From NCBI GenBank assembly GCA_963638365.1, contig CAVHRK010000092.1:1-13532 (forward strand): a stretch of DNA of 13,532 nt, written 5' to 3'. This DNA is from Suilimivivens sp963638365 (GTDB taxonomy: Bacteria > Bacillota > Clostridia > Lachnospirales > Lachnospiraceae). Made by a program: the position numbers and the translations under genes. Shown here in pieces: positions 1 through 7,320 of the stretch; the first letter of the stretch is position 1, and each line of letters opens with the position of its first letter. Below the pieces are notes generated by a model. It saw only the letters and a list, made by a program, of their open reading frames with translations. It made no database searches and was not told the origin of the DNA.

Positions 1-678
1 TTATTTCATACGAACCATGATTCAGAAAAAAGAAGCATAGAAGGAAAACTCAATCAGCTTTCCAAGAAAAAGAACATTCTATTTGAAAAGTTAATGAGTG
101 CTGTCATTTCTGATAACGACTTCAAAACTTACAATGATAAGCTTGATGAGGAGATTAGGAGTCTAACAGAGAGAATAGAAGAATTAAAAGAAAGTGAAAT
201 CTCCATGGAAGATAAATATAAGAGACTCAAGAAAATCAGAGCAGATATCAGGAATTATCAATGTGATACGCAGGCAATTTTACAACTCTTATTTCAGTGT
301 GTAAAAGTAATTGAGATAGGAAACACCGAAGAAATCAATGTTACAATGGATAAAGAAGAAATGGAGAAAAACTTTGAGTTATATCACCTCTTAGATATGG
401 AGGATAGCTTATACACCTTTTCATTCAACTATCACAAAGAAACCATTCTTACCAGAAGAAGGAAAGAGAGTAATGAAAAAATAATCGGTTTAATTCGAAA
501 AAATCCATATATTACAATTCCTGAAATGGCGGAACAGTTATCGGTAAAGTATAGTTATGCATGGACAAGTGTAAAGCTGTTAAGGGATGAGGGAAAACTA
601 AGATATGTAAAACCCAGCTTTCGCCATGAAGATTGTTATTGGGAGGTTATAGGGGAAGAAAAAGGGGAATATACATAA
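1..678 (+). CDS. Large serine recombinase, C-terminal part with a winged-helix-like tail (5' partial)
   Basis: The frame is open from base 1, so this is the end of a longer protein; the ATG at 94 is internal. The first ~75 residues are Lys/Glu-rich heptad sequence containing a segment resembling the coiled-coil linker common in large serine recombinases (residues around KLMSAVISDNDFKTYNDKLD). A beta-rich stretch follows (LFQCVKVIEIGNTEEINVTM), like the usual recombinase C-terminal end. The last ~70 residues (from about 470) look like a winged helix-turn-helix: KIIGLIRKNPYITIPEMAEQ, then a recognition-helix-like stretch and a basic wing (LLRDEGKLRYV). The catalytic resolvase domain and zinc ribbon would lie upstream. 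The gene reads toward the interrupted PBP gene and ends about 45 bp before it. The family call is fairly likely; the role of the extra HTH is not known. Another coiled-coil DNA-binding protein of the element remains possible. Confidence 0.7.
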   Translation, partial: LFHTNHDSEKRSIEGKLNQLSKKKNILFEKLMSAVISDNDFKTYNDKLDEEIRSLTERIEELKESEISMEDKYKRLKKIRADIRNYQCDTQAILQLLFQCVKVIEIGNTEEINVTMDKEEMEKNFELYHLLDMEDSLYTFSFNYHKETILTRRRKESNEKIIGLIRKNPYITIPEMAEQLSVKYSYAWTSVKLLRDEGKLRYVKPSFRHEDCYWEVIGEEKGEYT

Positions 679-698
679 GGAAGGGGGTATCCCCTTCC
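679..698. repeat. Perfect 8-bp hairpin just after the recombinase stop
   Basis: GGAAGGGG (679-686) and CCCCTTCC (691-698) are exact inverse complements around the 4-base loop GTAT, starting at the base after the TAA stop. No T-run follows on either strand, so it is not a canonical Rho-independent terminator. It may stabilise or attenuate the recombinase transcript, or form part of the element end. Confidence 0.5.
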
Positions 699-714
699 AG
701 TCGTAAAAAACTCC

Positions 715-735
715 TAGAAACAGAATCCTTGTAAC
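715..735. other. Probable attachment-site junction (element / PBP gene)
   Basis: The PBP frame can be read back through GTDLPGEAG-type sequence to N-P-V-F (733-744), then Cys at 730-732, a Pro codon (CCT) at 727-729, Asn and Gln, and then a TAG stop at 715-717. SpoVD-type transpeptidases have Ser-Cys-Asn-Pro-Val-Phe here, with Ser-Cys-Asn as the SxN catalytic motif. The serine is therefore replaced by proline at the join, which places the crossover at or just after 727. The exact core dinucleotide cannot be fixed without the other end. Confidence 0.6.
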
Positions 736-1374
736 CCCGTATTCATCACGGTTGGTCTCCGGCTTGGCGTAGACAACTATTACAAATACTTCAAGCAGTT
801 CGGCTTATTGGAAAAGACCGGCGTGGATCTTCCGGGAGAGGCAGGTACCATTATGCACAAAAAGGAGGACATGAAAGCGGTCGAGCTTGCAACCGTTTCC
901 TTCGGTCAGTCCTTTCAGGTGACGCCGATCCAGATGGCAGCCACGGTTTCTTCCCTTATAAATGGAGGAAAAAGGATCACCCCGCATTTTGGCGTGAAGG
1001 TAGCAGACCGGCAGGGCGAGAACATTCAGATGCTGTCTTATGAAGAGGGCAGACAGATTGTATCGGAAGAAACATCGGCAACCATGCGGATGATCTTAGA
1101 GCAGGTGGTAGAAAGTGGATCCGGGAAGAACGGTTATGTAGAGGGCGCAAGGGTCGGAGGCAAGACCGCGACCAGCCAGACACTCCCGAGAGGAACCGGG
1201 AGATACATTGCCTCCTTTATCGGATTTGCCCCGGCGGATGATCCGGAGGTGCTTGCGATTGCGATTATCCATAATCCACAGGGGGTATATTATGGAGGTC
1301 AGGTGGCAGCTCCTGTCGTGCGTCAGCTTTTCGAAAATGTTCTTCCCTATCTGGACAAAATGGATTATAATTGA
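721..1374 (+). pseudogene. Class B penicillin-binding protein (SpoVD/FtsI family), 3' fragment split by the element
   Basis: This is the C-terminal ~217 codons of a D,D-transpeptidase that cross-links peptidoglycan outside the membrane. Visible in order are the remnant of the SxN motif (now P-C-N-P-V-F), the conserved stretch KTGVDLPGEAGTIMHKKED, the family segment LATVSFGQSFQVTPIQMAA, and the third motif as GGKTATSQ, with KTA instead of the usual KTG. The N-terminal membrane anchor, dimerisation domain and active-site STxK serine lie on the other side of the insertion. No PASTA domain follows the transpeptidase fold. There is no credible start codon or ribosome site for this fragment; the TTG at 808 lies in the middle of conserved sequence. 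Gene order (directly before mraY, with ftsW/spoVE downstream) supports SpoVD or the cluster's FtsI. As read it cannot make an active enzyme, but the frame is otherwise intact, so excision could restore it. Confidence 0.85.
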
Positions 1375-1386
1375 AAGGTATGATTA

Positions 1387-2346
1387 ATGAAAATGCAAGA
1401 TGTGGTTTTACCGATTCTGTCAGCTTTTTTACTGAGTGCACTGCTTGGTAAGCTGCTGATTCCGTTACTGAAGAAGGTAAAGGTACGCCAGACCGTAAGA
1501 GAGGATGGACCGAGCACCCATCTGTGTAAATCGGGAACACCGACCATGGGTGGAATTATCATTCTGCTGAGCATCCTGCTTTCGGCACTTCCGTTTTTGC
1601 ACAGGTTTCCGGAGGGGATACCGGTATTGTGTGTAACGTTTGGGTTCGGTCTGATCGGATTCTTAGATGATTTTATCAAGGTTGTCCTTCGAAGGTCGAA
1701 GGGATTGTCGGCATTTCAGAAGTTTCTGCTGCAGTTCCTGTTAACGGCGGGATTCTGGTATTACCTGTATGAAGTGCGGGGGATGAATTTCCTGATGCGG
1801 ATTCCGTTTTCCAATGGGAAAAGCCTGTCTCTGGGAGCCTTTACGATTCCGGTATTTTTCTTTATCGTGATCGGAACGGTAAACGGGGTGAACCTTACCG
1901 ATGGACTGGATGGACTGGCAGCGAGCGTGACACTCATGGTTGCAATGTTGTGGCTGATCGTTTCTGTGTTTTTGCATGAGGGACTGTTCCCGGTGACAGG
2001 AGCGGTTGCAGGAGCGTTGCTGGGTTTCCTTTTATTCAATGTGCATCCGGCGAGTGTCTTTATGGGAGATACCGGATCCCTTGCACTGGGAGGCTTTGTG
2101 GCAGCCTGTGCATATCTGATGGATCTGCCGTTATTGCTTCCGTTGATTGGCATCGTGTATGTGATCGAAGTGCTTTCCGTGATTGCTCAGGTGGTGTATT
2201 TTAAGGTAAGTGGGGGAAAGCGACTTTTGAAGATGGCACCGCTCCATCATCACTTTGAGTTGTGTGGATGGGAGGAAACACGCATTGTTGCATTATTTAC
2301 CATAATGACTGCAGTAATGTGCATTGTCGCATTGCTGGGAATATAG
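1387..2346 (+). CDS. mraY: Phospho-N-acetylmuramoyl-pentapeptide transferase
   Basis: MraY transfers phospho-MurNAc-pentapeptide from UDP to undecaprenyl phosphate, making lipid I at the inner face of the membrane. The 319-residue product has the family length, about ten hydrophobic membrane segments, and all hallmark motifs: SGTPTMGG near 49-56, the Asp-Asp pair at 94-95 (GFLDDF), NGVNLTDGLDGLA at 166-178, MGDTGSLALGG around 226-236, and the HHH motif at 287-289 followed by FELCGW. The ATG at 1387 follows AAAGGT (about 1374-1379) with normal spacing. It lies 12 bp after the PBP fragment stop, so the two genes were probably co-transcribed before the insertion. murE and murF, which often precede mraY, are not between the PBP gene and mraY here. 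Confidence 0.97.
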   Translation: MKMQDVVLPILSAFLLSALLGKLLIPLLKKVKVRQTVREDGPSTHLCKSGTPTMGGIIILLSILLSALPFLHRFPEGIPVLCVTFGFGLIGFLDDFIKVVLRRSKGLSAFQKFLLQFLLTAGFWYYLYEVRGMNFLMRIPFSNGKSLSLGAFTIPVFFFIVIGTVNGVNLTDGLDGLAASVTLMVAMLWLIVSVFLHEGLFPVTGAVAGALLGFLLFNVHPASVFMGDTGSLALGGFVAACAYLMDLPLLLPLIGIVYVIEVLSVIAQVVYFKVSGGKRLLKMAPLHHHFELCGWEETRIVALFTIMTAVMCIVALLGI

Positions 2347-2362
2347 AAACGAGGTTGAGGAC

Positions 2363-3760
2363 ATGGATTTACAGAATAAAACCGTATTGGTGATTGGAAC
2401 AGGAAAAAGCGGAATCGGAGCAGCAGGTCTTTTATCGAAGGCCGGTGCGAAGACGATTCTGTTTGACAGCAATGAAAAGCTGGATGTGGAAGTCTTAAAG
2501 GAGAAGACCGCAGGAATTTCTTCCTTACAGATTGTGACAGGAACGCTTCCTTCTGAACTGGAAGAACAGGTGGAACTGCTGGTCATCAGTCCCGGTGTTC
2601 CGATTGATTCTGACATGGTGGTTTCTTTTGAAAAAAGAGGAATTCCGGTATGGGGAGAGATCGAGCTTGCATATGCCTTTTCCAGGGGCGAGGTGATTGC
2701 CATTACCGGAACGAACGGAAAGACAACGACAACAACGCTGGTTGGTGAGATTATGAGTGCGTATAAACCGTCCGTTTTTGTTGTGGGAAACATTGGAAAT
2801 CCTTATACGGATATTGCGATGGACACGAAGGAGGATTCCGTGGTGGTTGCGGAAATCAGCAGCTTCCAGTTGGAGACGATCCATACCTTTGCACCGAAGG
2901 TATCCGCGATCTTAAATATTACACCGGATCATTTAAACCGTCATCACACCATGGAATGTTATGTGGAGACGAAGGAGAAGATTGCATCAAACCAGACGAA
3001 AGAGGATGTCTGTGTACTCAATTACGAGGATGCTTATACCAGAGCATTTGGTGATAGATGCCCTGCGAAAGTGGTATTTTTCTCCTCAAAGAGAGAACTT
3101 GCCGACGGACTGTTCCTTCAGGGCGAAGAGATCATGCTCGCAGAGAATGGAAAGAGTCAGAAGCTGATGAACATTCATGAAATGAATCTGGTTGGCTTAT
3201 GCAATGTGGAAAATGTGATGGCAGCGATTGCCATCTGCCGTGCAATGGATGTCCCGATGGATGTGATTCTTGCAACGGTCCGTCAGTTTAAGGCAGTGGA
3301 ACACCGGATTGAATTCGTCGCTACGAAGAACGGGGTAGATTATTACAACGATTCGAAGGGAACGAATCCGGATGCCGCCATTCAGGGAATCCGTGCCATG
3401 ACAAAGCCCACCATCCTGATCGGAGGAGGCTATGACAAGCAGAGCGAATACGATGAGTGGATTGAGAACTTTGATGGCAAAGTAAAAGCCTTTGTCCTGA
3501 TTGGTCAGACGAGGGATAAAATAGCAGAATGTGCAAGAAAGCATGGAGTTTCGAATATTATTCTTGCAGATACCTTTGAAGAGGCATTTGAGATCTGCGT
3601 ACAGAATGCCGTTCCGGGAGATGCCGTATTATTGTCTCCGGCGTGTGCAAGCTGGGGAATGTTCCCGAACTATGAAGTTCGCGGTAAGATGTTCAAAGAA
3701 ATGGTTTATAATTATTCGGTGCAGCCTGAAGCACCTGTTGCTGAAGGCGTAAGGAAATGA
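2363..3760 (+). CDS. murD: UDP-N-acetylmuramoyl-L-alanine--D-glutamate ligase
   Basis: MurD is the cytoplasmic ATP-dependent ligase that adds D-glutamate to UDP-MurNAc-L-Ala. The protein has an N-terminal nucleotide-binding fold (KTVLVIGTGKSGIGAAGLL), the Mur-ligase P-loop GTNGKTTTTT at about residues 116-125, the central-domain segment NITPDHLNRH, and the C-terminal-domain signature YYNDSKGTNPDA. I chose the ATG at 2363, preceded by GAGG at 2351-2354. An upstream in-frame ATG at 2324 would overlap mraY and lacks a good ribosome site. The length from 2363 is 465 residues, slightly longer than typical because of a short tail rich in Pro, Ala and Val after the conserved VYNYS region. It begins 16 bp after mraY, as expected for one operon. 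Confidence 0.96.
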   Translation: MDLQNKTVLVIGTGKSGIGAAGLLSKAGAKTILFDSNEKLDVEVLKEKTAGISSLQIVTGTLPSELEEQVELLVISPGVPIDSDMVVSFEKRGIPVWGEIELAYAFSRGEVIAITGTNGKTTTTTLVGEIMSAYKPSVFVVGNIGNPYTDIAMDTKEDSVVVAEISSFQLETIHTFAPKVSAILNITPDHLNRHHTMECYVETKEKIASNQTKEDVCVLNYEDAYTRAFGDRCPAKVVFFSSKRELADGLFLQGEEIMLAENGKSQKLMNIHEMNLVGLCNVENVMAAIAICRAMDVPMDVILATVRQFKAVEHRIEFVATKNGVDYYNDSKGTNPDAAIQGIRAMTKPTILIGGGYDKQSEYDEWIENFDGKVKAFVLIGQTRDKIAECARKHGVSNIILADTFEEAFEICVQNAVPGDAVLLSPACASWGMFPNYEVRGKMFKEMVYNYSVQPEAPVAEGVRK

Positions 3761-3769
3761 TTTGATTAT

Positions 3770-3810
3770 GCAAAATCCCATCAGCGAAGCTGATCTTAAA
3801 TGGATTTTGC
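3770..3810. repeat. Nested palindrome after murD
   Basis: GCAAAATCC (3770-3778) pairs exactly with GGATTTTGC (3802-3810), and inside it ATCAGC (3780-3785) pairs with GCTGAT (3789-3794) around the loop GAA. No T-run follows, so it is not a standard terminator on either strand. It lies in the 114-bp gap between murD and ftsW and resembles intergenic palindromic repeats of Clostridia. Confidence 0.6.
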
Positions 3811-3813
3811 GTG

Positions 3814-3840
3814 GTAACTGTGAAGGAACTGAACAGTTAC
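3814..3840. repeat. Second intergenic hairpin before ftsW
   Basis: GTAACTGT (3814-3821) and ACAGTTAC (3833-3840) form a perfect 8-bp stem around an 11-base loop containing GAAGGAACTGA. It follows the 3770-3810 palindrome after 3 bp and ends about 15 bp before the ftsW ribosome site. It could affect transcript processing between murD and ftsW, or be a dispersed repeat. Confidence 0.55.
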
Positions 3841-3874
3841 ACTGGTTCATCAATTAGGAGAGTAGGTTTTTTCA

Positions 3875-5032
3875 ATGGACAGATTTAAGAGAGGATCACG
3901 TAAAAATCAGGAATCCTTTTCCGATTATACGTTACTTTTTATTGTGTTGTTTTTGCTGGCGTTTGGTCTTGTCATGCTGTATTCGACCAGTGCCTATGAT
4001 GCAAATCTGACCTATAATGATTCCACTTATTTGTTCCGCAAGCAGATTTTTTCGACGCTGGCGGGTCTTGTTGTGCTGTTTATTGTGTCTCACCTGCCGT
4101 ATCATATCTGGGAGCGGTTCGCAGTTTTAGGGTATGGCGTATCGGTCGCTTTGATTCTTCTGATTATTCCGTTTGGTATTGAAGCAAACGGTGCGAAGCG
4201 GTGGCTGCGAGTGTTCGGTGTTTCCCTGCAGCCGGCGGAGGTAGCAAAGCTTGCCATGATTCTGTTTCTGGCATACCTCATCTGTAAGCTGGGAAGGAAT
4301 ATCCGTACCATGAAGGGATTCTTTGTGGTGCTGGGATCCGCAGTGCCGATGAGCGGACTCATCTATGTGATTACACGAAACTTAAGTTCTGCAATTATTA
4401 TTATGGGAATTGCGGTTGTTATGCTTTTTGTAGCCTGTCCGGATTATAAGCGGTTCATTATTCTGGGGATTATCGGGATAGCAGGCGCGGCAGCGGTTGT
4501 CTTTCTGATTATAAAAATGTCTGAAGGCGGAAGCGTTGGTGGTTTCCGTGGAGAGCGTATTCTGGCATGGAGAGATCCGGAGGCTTATGCAAGCGGCAAG
4601 GGTTTCCAGACCCTGCAGGCGCTGTATGCGATCGGTTCAGGAGGAATCCTTGGTAAGGGACTTGGACAGAGTATGCAGAAGCTCGGGTTCCTTCCGGAAG
4701 CGCAGAATGATATGATCTTTTCCATTATTTGTGAAGAACTGGGGCTGTTTGGTGCGATTGCAGTTCTACTGATGTTTATTCTGCTGATCTGGCGGTGCAT
4801 GATTATTGCCAACAACGCACCGGATCTGTTTGGAGCGCTTCTGGTTGTCGGGGTAATGGGACACATTGCGATTCAGGTAATCTTAAATGTGGCGGTGGTC
4901 ACCAATACCATTCCCAACACCGGTATTTCCCTTCCGTTCATCAGCTACGGAGGATCGTCGGTGATGTTTCTTCTTGCGGAGATTGGCATTGTGTTCAGTG
5001 TCGGCAGAGGAATCCGGTTGAAAGACCTCTAG
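3875..5032 (+). CDS. ftsW: SEDS peptidoglycan glycosyltransferase FtsW/SpoVE
   Basis: This is a multi-pass membrane protein of the SEDS family, which polymerises lipid II into glycan strands with a partner class B PBP. The 385 residues contain about ten hydrophobic helices after a basic N-terminus (MDRFKRGSRK). Diagnostic stretches are NGAKRWLRVFGVSLQPAEVAKL (about 105-126), the large-loop segment GKGLGQSMQKLGFLPEAQND with the conserved Asp at about 279, ICEELGLFG just after it, and NTGISLPFISYGGSS near the C-terminus. The ATG at 3875 is preceded by AGGAG at 3856-3860, a slightly long spacing. Its place in the cluster beside a SpoVD-type transpeptidase makes SpoVE, the sporulation-cortex member, as plausible as vegetative FtsW; sequence alone does not separate them. 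Confidence 0.93.
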   Translation: MDRFKRGSRKNQESFSDYTLLFIVLFLLAFGLVMLYSTSAYDANLTYNDSTYLFRKQIFSTLAGLVVLFIVSHLPYHIWERFAVLGYGVSVALILLIIPFGIEANGAKRWLRVFGVSLQPAEVAKLAMILFLAYLICKLGRNIRTMKGFFVVLGSAVPMSGLIYVITRNLSSAIIIMGIAVVMLFVACPDYKRFIILGIIGIAGAAAVVFLIIKMSEGGSVGGFRGERILAWRDPEAYASGKGFQTLQALYAIGSGGILGKGLGQSMQKLGFLPEAQNDMIFSIICEELGLFGAIAVLLMFILLIWRCMIIANNAPDLFGALLVVGVMGHIAIQVILNVAVVTNTIPNTGISLPFISYGGSSVMFLLAEIGIVFSVGRGIRLKDL

Positions 5033-5066
5033 TACAAGATAACTTTTCTTTCACATCTACATAGTA

Positions 5067-5085
5067 TAAAGTAGGTCATACTTTA
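5067..5085. repeat. Hairpin in the murA leader
   Basis: TAAAGTA (5067-5073) and TACTTTA (5079-5085) form a perfect 7-bp stem around GGTCA, ending 4 bases before the GGAAGG ribosome site of murA. It might modulate translation or be incidental; the stem is AT-rich and weak. Confidence 0.35.
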
Positions 5086-5106
5086 AACCGGAAGGTGTTG
5101 GAAGAA

Positions 5107-6423
5107 GTGGATGCAATTCATATCAGAGGTGGAAATGCCCTTTTCGGGGAAACAACGATACAAGGCTCAAAAAATGCGGTACTGCCGGTTATGGCGGCTG
5201 CCCTTTTGATCAATGATGTGTGTACCATTGAGAACTGTCCGAGAATTCTGGATGTGGAGCATATGAAGAATCTGCTGCAATCCCTTGGCTGTAAGGTAAA
5301 CCGGAGCAACCGGGCCATTACCATTGATGCTTCCTGCCTTACGGATCTGACGGTGCAGCAGGAGGCAATCCGGAATGAGAACGTTACCTGTATGCGCTCC
5401 TCCATCATGCTTCTTGGTGCGATGCTGGGAAGGATCGGGGAGGTTTCCCTTGCATATCCCGGCGGATGTGTCATCGGAGAGCGGCCCATCGACCTTCATA
5501 TCCGTTCCTTAAAGAAGATGGGTGTGGAGTTTTATGAGGAAGAGGGATACTTCCGTGCTTATACGAGGGGCTTAAAGGGAGCAGTGATCCGGCTTCCGGT
5601 AGCCAGCGTGGGAGCAACCGAAAATGTCATTCTGGCAGCCGTAAAGGCCAGGGGTGTCACCGTGCTTCAGAATGCCGCAAAAGAGCCCGAGATCATAGCC
5701 TTATGCGAGTTTTTGACAAAGGCGGGAGCCATCATCGAGGGAACCGGAACGGATACCCTGCTGATTAAAGGCATGGAAGAACTGCATGGCATTACCTACC
5801 GGGTTCCGGCCGATCGTATTGTGGCAGGCACGTATCTTTTCAGCGTATTAGGGACCGGAGGGCATGTGTTCTTACGGGATGCGCCGGTACAGCATATGCA
5901 TGCCGTATTGAAAAAGGCAGTGGAAATGGGGGCAAGACTTGCCATTTCCAAGGAAGGAATGTCCGTCATGGCAGATCCTGTCCGGAATGCCATTCCTTAT
6001 ACGAAGACCGAAATTTATCCGGGCTTTCCAACCGACATGCAGTCACCGCTGATGGCGGTCCTGACGAGGGCATCGGGGTTAAGCCTTATTGAAGAAACGA
6101 TTTTTGAAAACCGTTTTCAGGTTGTGCCACAGCTCAAAAGCATGGGCGCGGATATCGAACTTCTAAGTGAGCATAAAGCGTTGATTCACGGCGTGCCGAA
6201 GCTTTATGGAAGAGAGGTTCAGGCCATGGAACTGCGGGGCGGAGCAGCATTGATTATCGCAGGCTGTATGGCGGATGGCGAGACGGTCATTTATAACAAA
6301 CATTTTATTGAACGTGGATATGAGGACGTCTGCCGGGATTACCGGGATCTCGGTGTGAACATTTATATAGGTAAGGATACGGATGGCAAAGAAAAAGAAA
6401 CGCAAACCAGTCCAAAAGAATAA
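5107..6423 (+). CDS. murA: UDP-N-acetylglucosamine 1-carboxyvinyltransferase
   Basis: MurA catalyses the first committed cytoplasmic step of peptidoglycan synthesis, adding enolpyruvate from PEP to UDP-GlcNAc. Key features are the N-terminal IHIRGGNALFGETTIQGSKN with the Lys-Asn pair that contacts substrate, the RSSIMLLGAMLGR stretch, and PGGCVIGERPIDLH with the catalytic, fosfomycin-target cysteine at about residue 121. FPTDMQSPLMA and LRGGAALIIAG lie further along. The length, ~438 residues, is usual. The start is uncertain: GTG at 5107 gives MDAIHIRGGN and sits 11 bases after GGAAGG, while GTG at 5095 or TTG at 5098 in the same frame are too close to that site. murA occupies the position where murG or murB is found in Bacillus. 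It overlaps the next gene by 41 bp. Confidence 0.95.
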   Translation: MDAIHIRGGNALFGETTIQGSKNAVLPVMAAALLINDVCTIENCPRILDVEHMKNLLQSLGCKVNRSNRAITIDASCLTDLTVQQEAIRNENVTCMRSSIMLLGAMLGRIGEVSLAYPGGCVIGERPIDLHIRSLKKMGVEFYEEEGYFRAYTRGLKGAVIRLPVASVGATENVILAAVKARGVTVLQNAAKEPEIIALCEFLTKAGAIIEGTGTDTLLIKGMEELHGITYRVPADRIVAGTYLFSVLGTGGHVFLRDAPVQHMHAVLKKAVEMGARLAISKEGMSVMADPVRNAIPYTKTEIYPGFPTDMQSPLMAVLTRASGLSLIEETIFENRFQVVPQLKSMGADIELLSEHKALIHGVPKLYGREVQAMELRGGAALIIAGCMADGETVIYNKHFIERGYEDVCRDYRDLGVNIYIGKDTDGKEKETQTSPKE

Positions 6424-7159
6424 AACAAATTTTTTCAGGAATCATAAGAGTATTTTTATTATTTTGGGAATTGTTTTCCTTCTGCTTCTGGGATTGCTTT
6501 TCGGATATCAGTATATTCTCGATAATTATACGGTAACGACCTCTTATGTGGAGGGAAATGTGCACTATACCGATGAAGAGATTCTGGATATGGTCATGGC
6601 AGGGCGTTATGGAAATAATTCCCTGTTTTTGTCCATGAAATACAGGAACAAGAGTATTTCCGATGTCCCCTTTGTTGAGAAAATGGATGTTTCCGTTGTC
6701 GATCCACATACCATCAAAATCGAAGTGTATGAAAAAGCCCTTGCGGGTTATGTGGAATATCTTGAAAATTACATGTATTTTGACAAGGATGGCATTGTAG
6801 TAGAGAGTTCGAATGAGAAGACGAAGGGCATTCCACTTGTGACGGGATTGCAGTTTGACCATGTGGTGCTGTATGAGCCGCTTCCGGTGGATAACCCGGA
6901 GATCTTCAAGTCCATTTTAAGTATTACACAGTTGGTCAATAAGTACAATTTGTCCATTGACCGTATTTACTTTGGCAGTGACAATACCCTTACCCTTTAT
7001 TTTGATGAGGTGCGGGTGGCTCTTGGAAATGCAACCGATCTGGATGAAAAGCTGATGAAGCTGCAGTATATGCTTCCGGAACTGGAGGGCAAAAGCGGCG
7101 TGCTCCGAATGGAGAATTACACCGAAGAAACGAAGAATATTTCCTTCGAGCCGGATTAG
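6383..7159 (+). CDS. ftsQ: Cell-division protein FtsQ/DivIB
   Basis: This is a bitopic membrane protein of the divisome that links FtsL/DivIC and the septal synthase outside the membrane. The 258-residue product has a strongly basic cytoplasmic head (MAKKKKRKPVQKNK), one hydrophobic helix at about 24-45, then a POTRA-type domain starting near 52 (TTSYVEGNVHYTDEEILDMV) and a beta-rich FtsQ domain (SVVDPHTIKIEVYEKALAGY, MYFDKDGIV). The ATG at 6383 has AAGGA just upstream and lies 41 bp inside the end of murA in another frame, suggesting translational coupling. Bacillus DivIB is similar in size and position. No ftsA follows; the next gene is ftsZ. Confidence 0.92.
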   Translation: MAKKKKRKPVQKNKTNFFRNHKSIFIILGIVFLLLLGLLFGYQYILDNYTVTTSYVEGNVHYTDEEILDMVMAGRYGNNSLFLSMKYRNKSISDVPFVEKMDVSVVDPHTIKIEVYEKALAGYVEYLENYMYFDKDGIVVESSNEKTKGIPLVTGLQFDHVVLYEPLPVDNPEIFKSILSITQLVNKYNLSIDRIYFGSDNTLTLYFDEVRVALGNATDLDEKLMKLQYMLPELEGKSGVLRMENYTEETKNISFEPD

Positions 7160-7205
7160 AAAGCAGAGAAAGAGAAATTTGTTATAAAATTCTTAAAATT
7201 AACTG

Positions 7206-7234
7206 TTGATAATTAGATGAAAAAATTATATGAT
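7206..7234 (+). promoter_or_regulatory. Sigma-A-like promoter for ftsZ
   Basis: TTGATA (7206-7211) and TATGAT (7229-7234) are separated by exactly 17 bp, a near-consensus housekeeping promoter in an AT-rich 161-bp gap between ftsQ and ftsZ. Transcription would start near 7241, leaving an ~80-nt leader. The leader contains a 6-bp hairpin, AACAGG (7265-7270) with CCTGTT, before the ribosome site. Confidence 0.7.
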
Positions 7235-7320
7235 AAGCTATATGAGTTATTATGCTGAGAGAGGAACAGGTTTTGGTGTAGCCTGTTGGAGTTTATTCGG
7301 GATTGAAGGAGGAAGTACCC

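Larger units (their letters stand above)
1..729 (+). mobile_element. Right end of an integrated element interrupting the PBP gene
   Basis: This is the terminal segment of an integrated element; its other end lies outside the window. It holds the C-terminal part of a probable large serine recombinase (1-678) and about 45 bp of non-coding DNA running into the 3' part of a transpeptidase gene. In many serine-recombinase phages, ICEs and skin-like elements the recombinase gene sits next to one attachment site, as here. The DNA up to about 680 is clearly more AT-rich than the dcw genes that follow, consistent with foreign origin. The right boundary is inferred from where PBP homology begins (about 721-730), because no second attachment site is available for comparison. 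Confidence 0.72.

Noticed and set aside
679..700. Terminator after the recombinase gene
   Set aside because: The hairpin is perfect but no T-run follows on either strand, so it is reported only as a hairpin.
808..1374. Separate gene starting at TTG 808
   Set aside because: The TTG lies inside conserved transpeptidase sequence that continues upstream to 721 and it has no ribosome site; it is part of the split gene.
2293..2793. 166-codon open frame on the - strand
   Set aside because: Antisense shadow of murD; low-complexity Ser/Val-rich translation.
6305..6862. 185-codon open frame on the - strand
   Set aside because: Antisense to the murA end and ftsQ; no family resemblance and no start signals.
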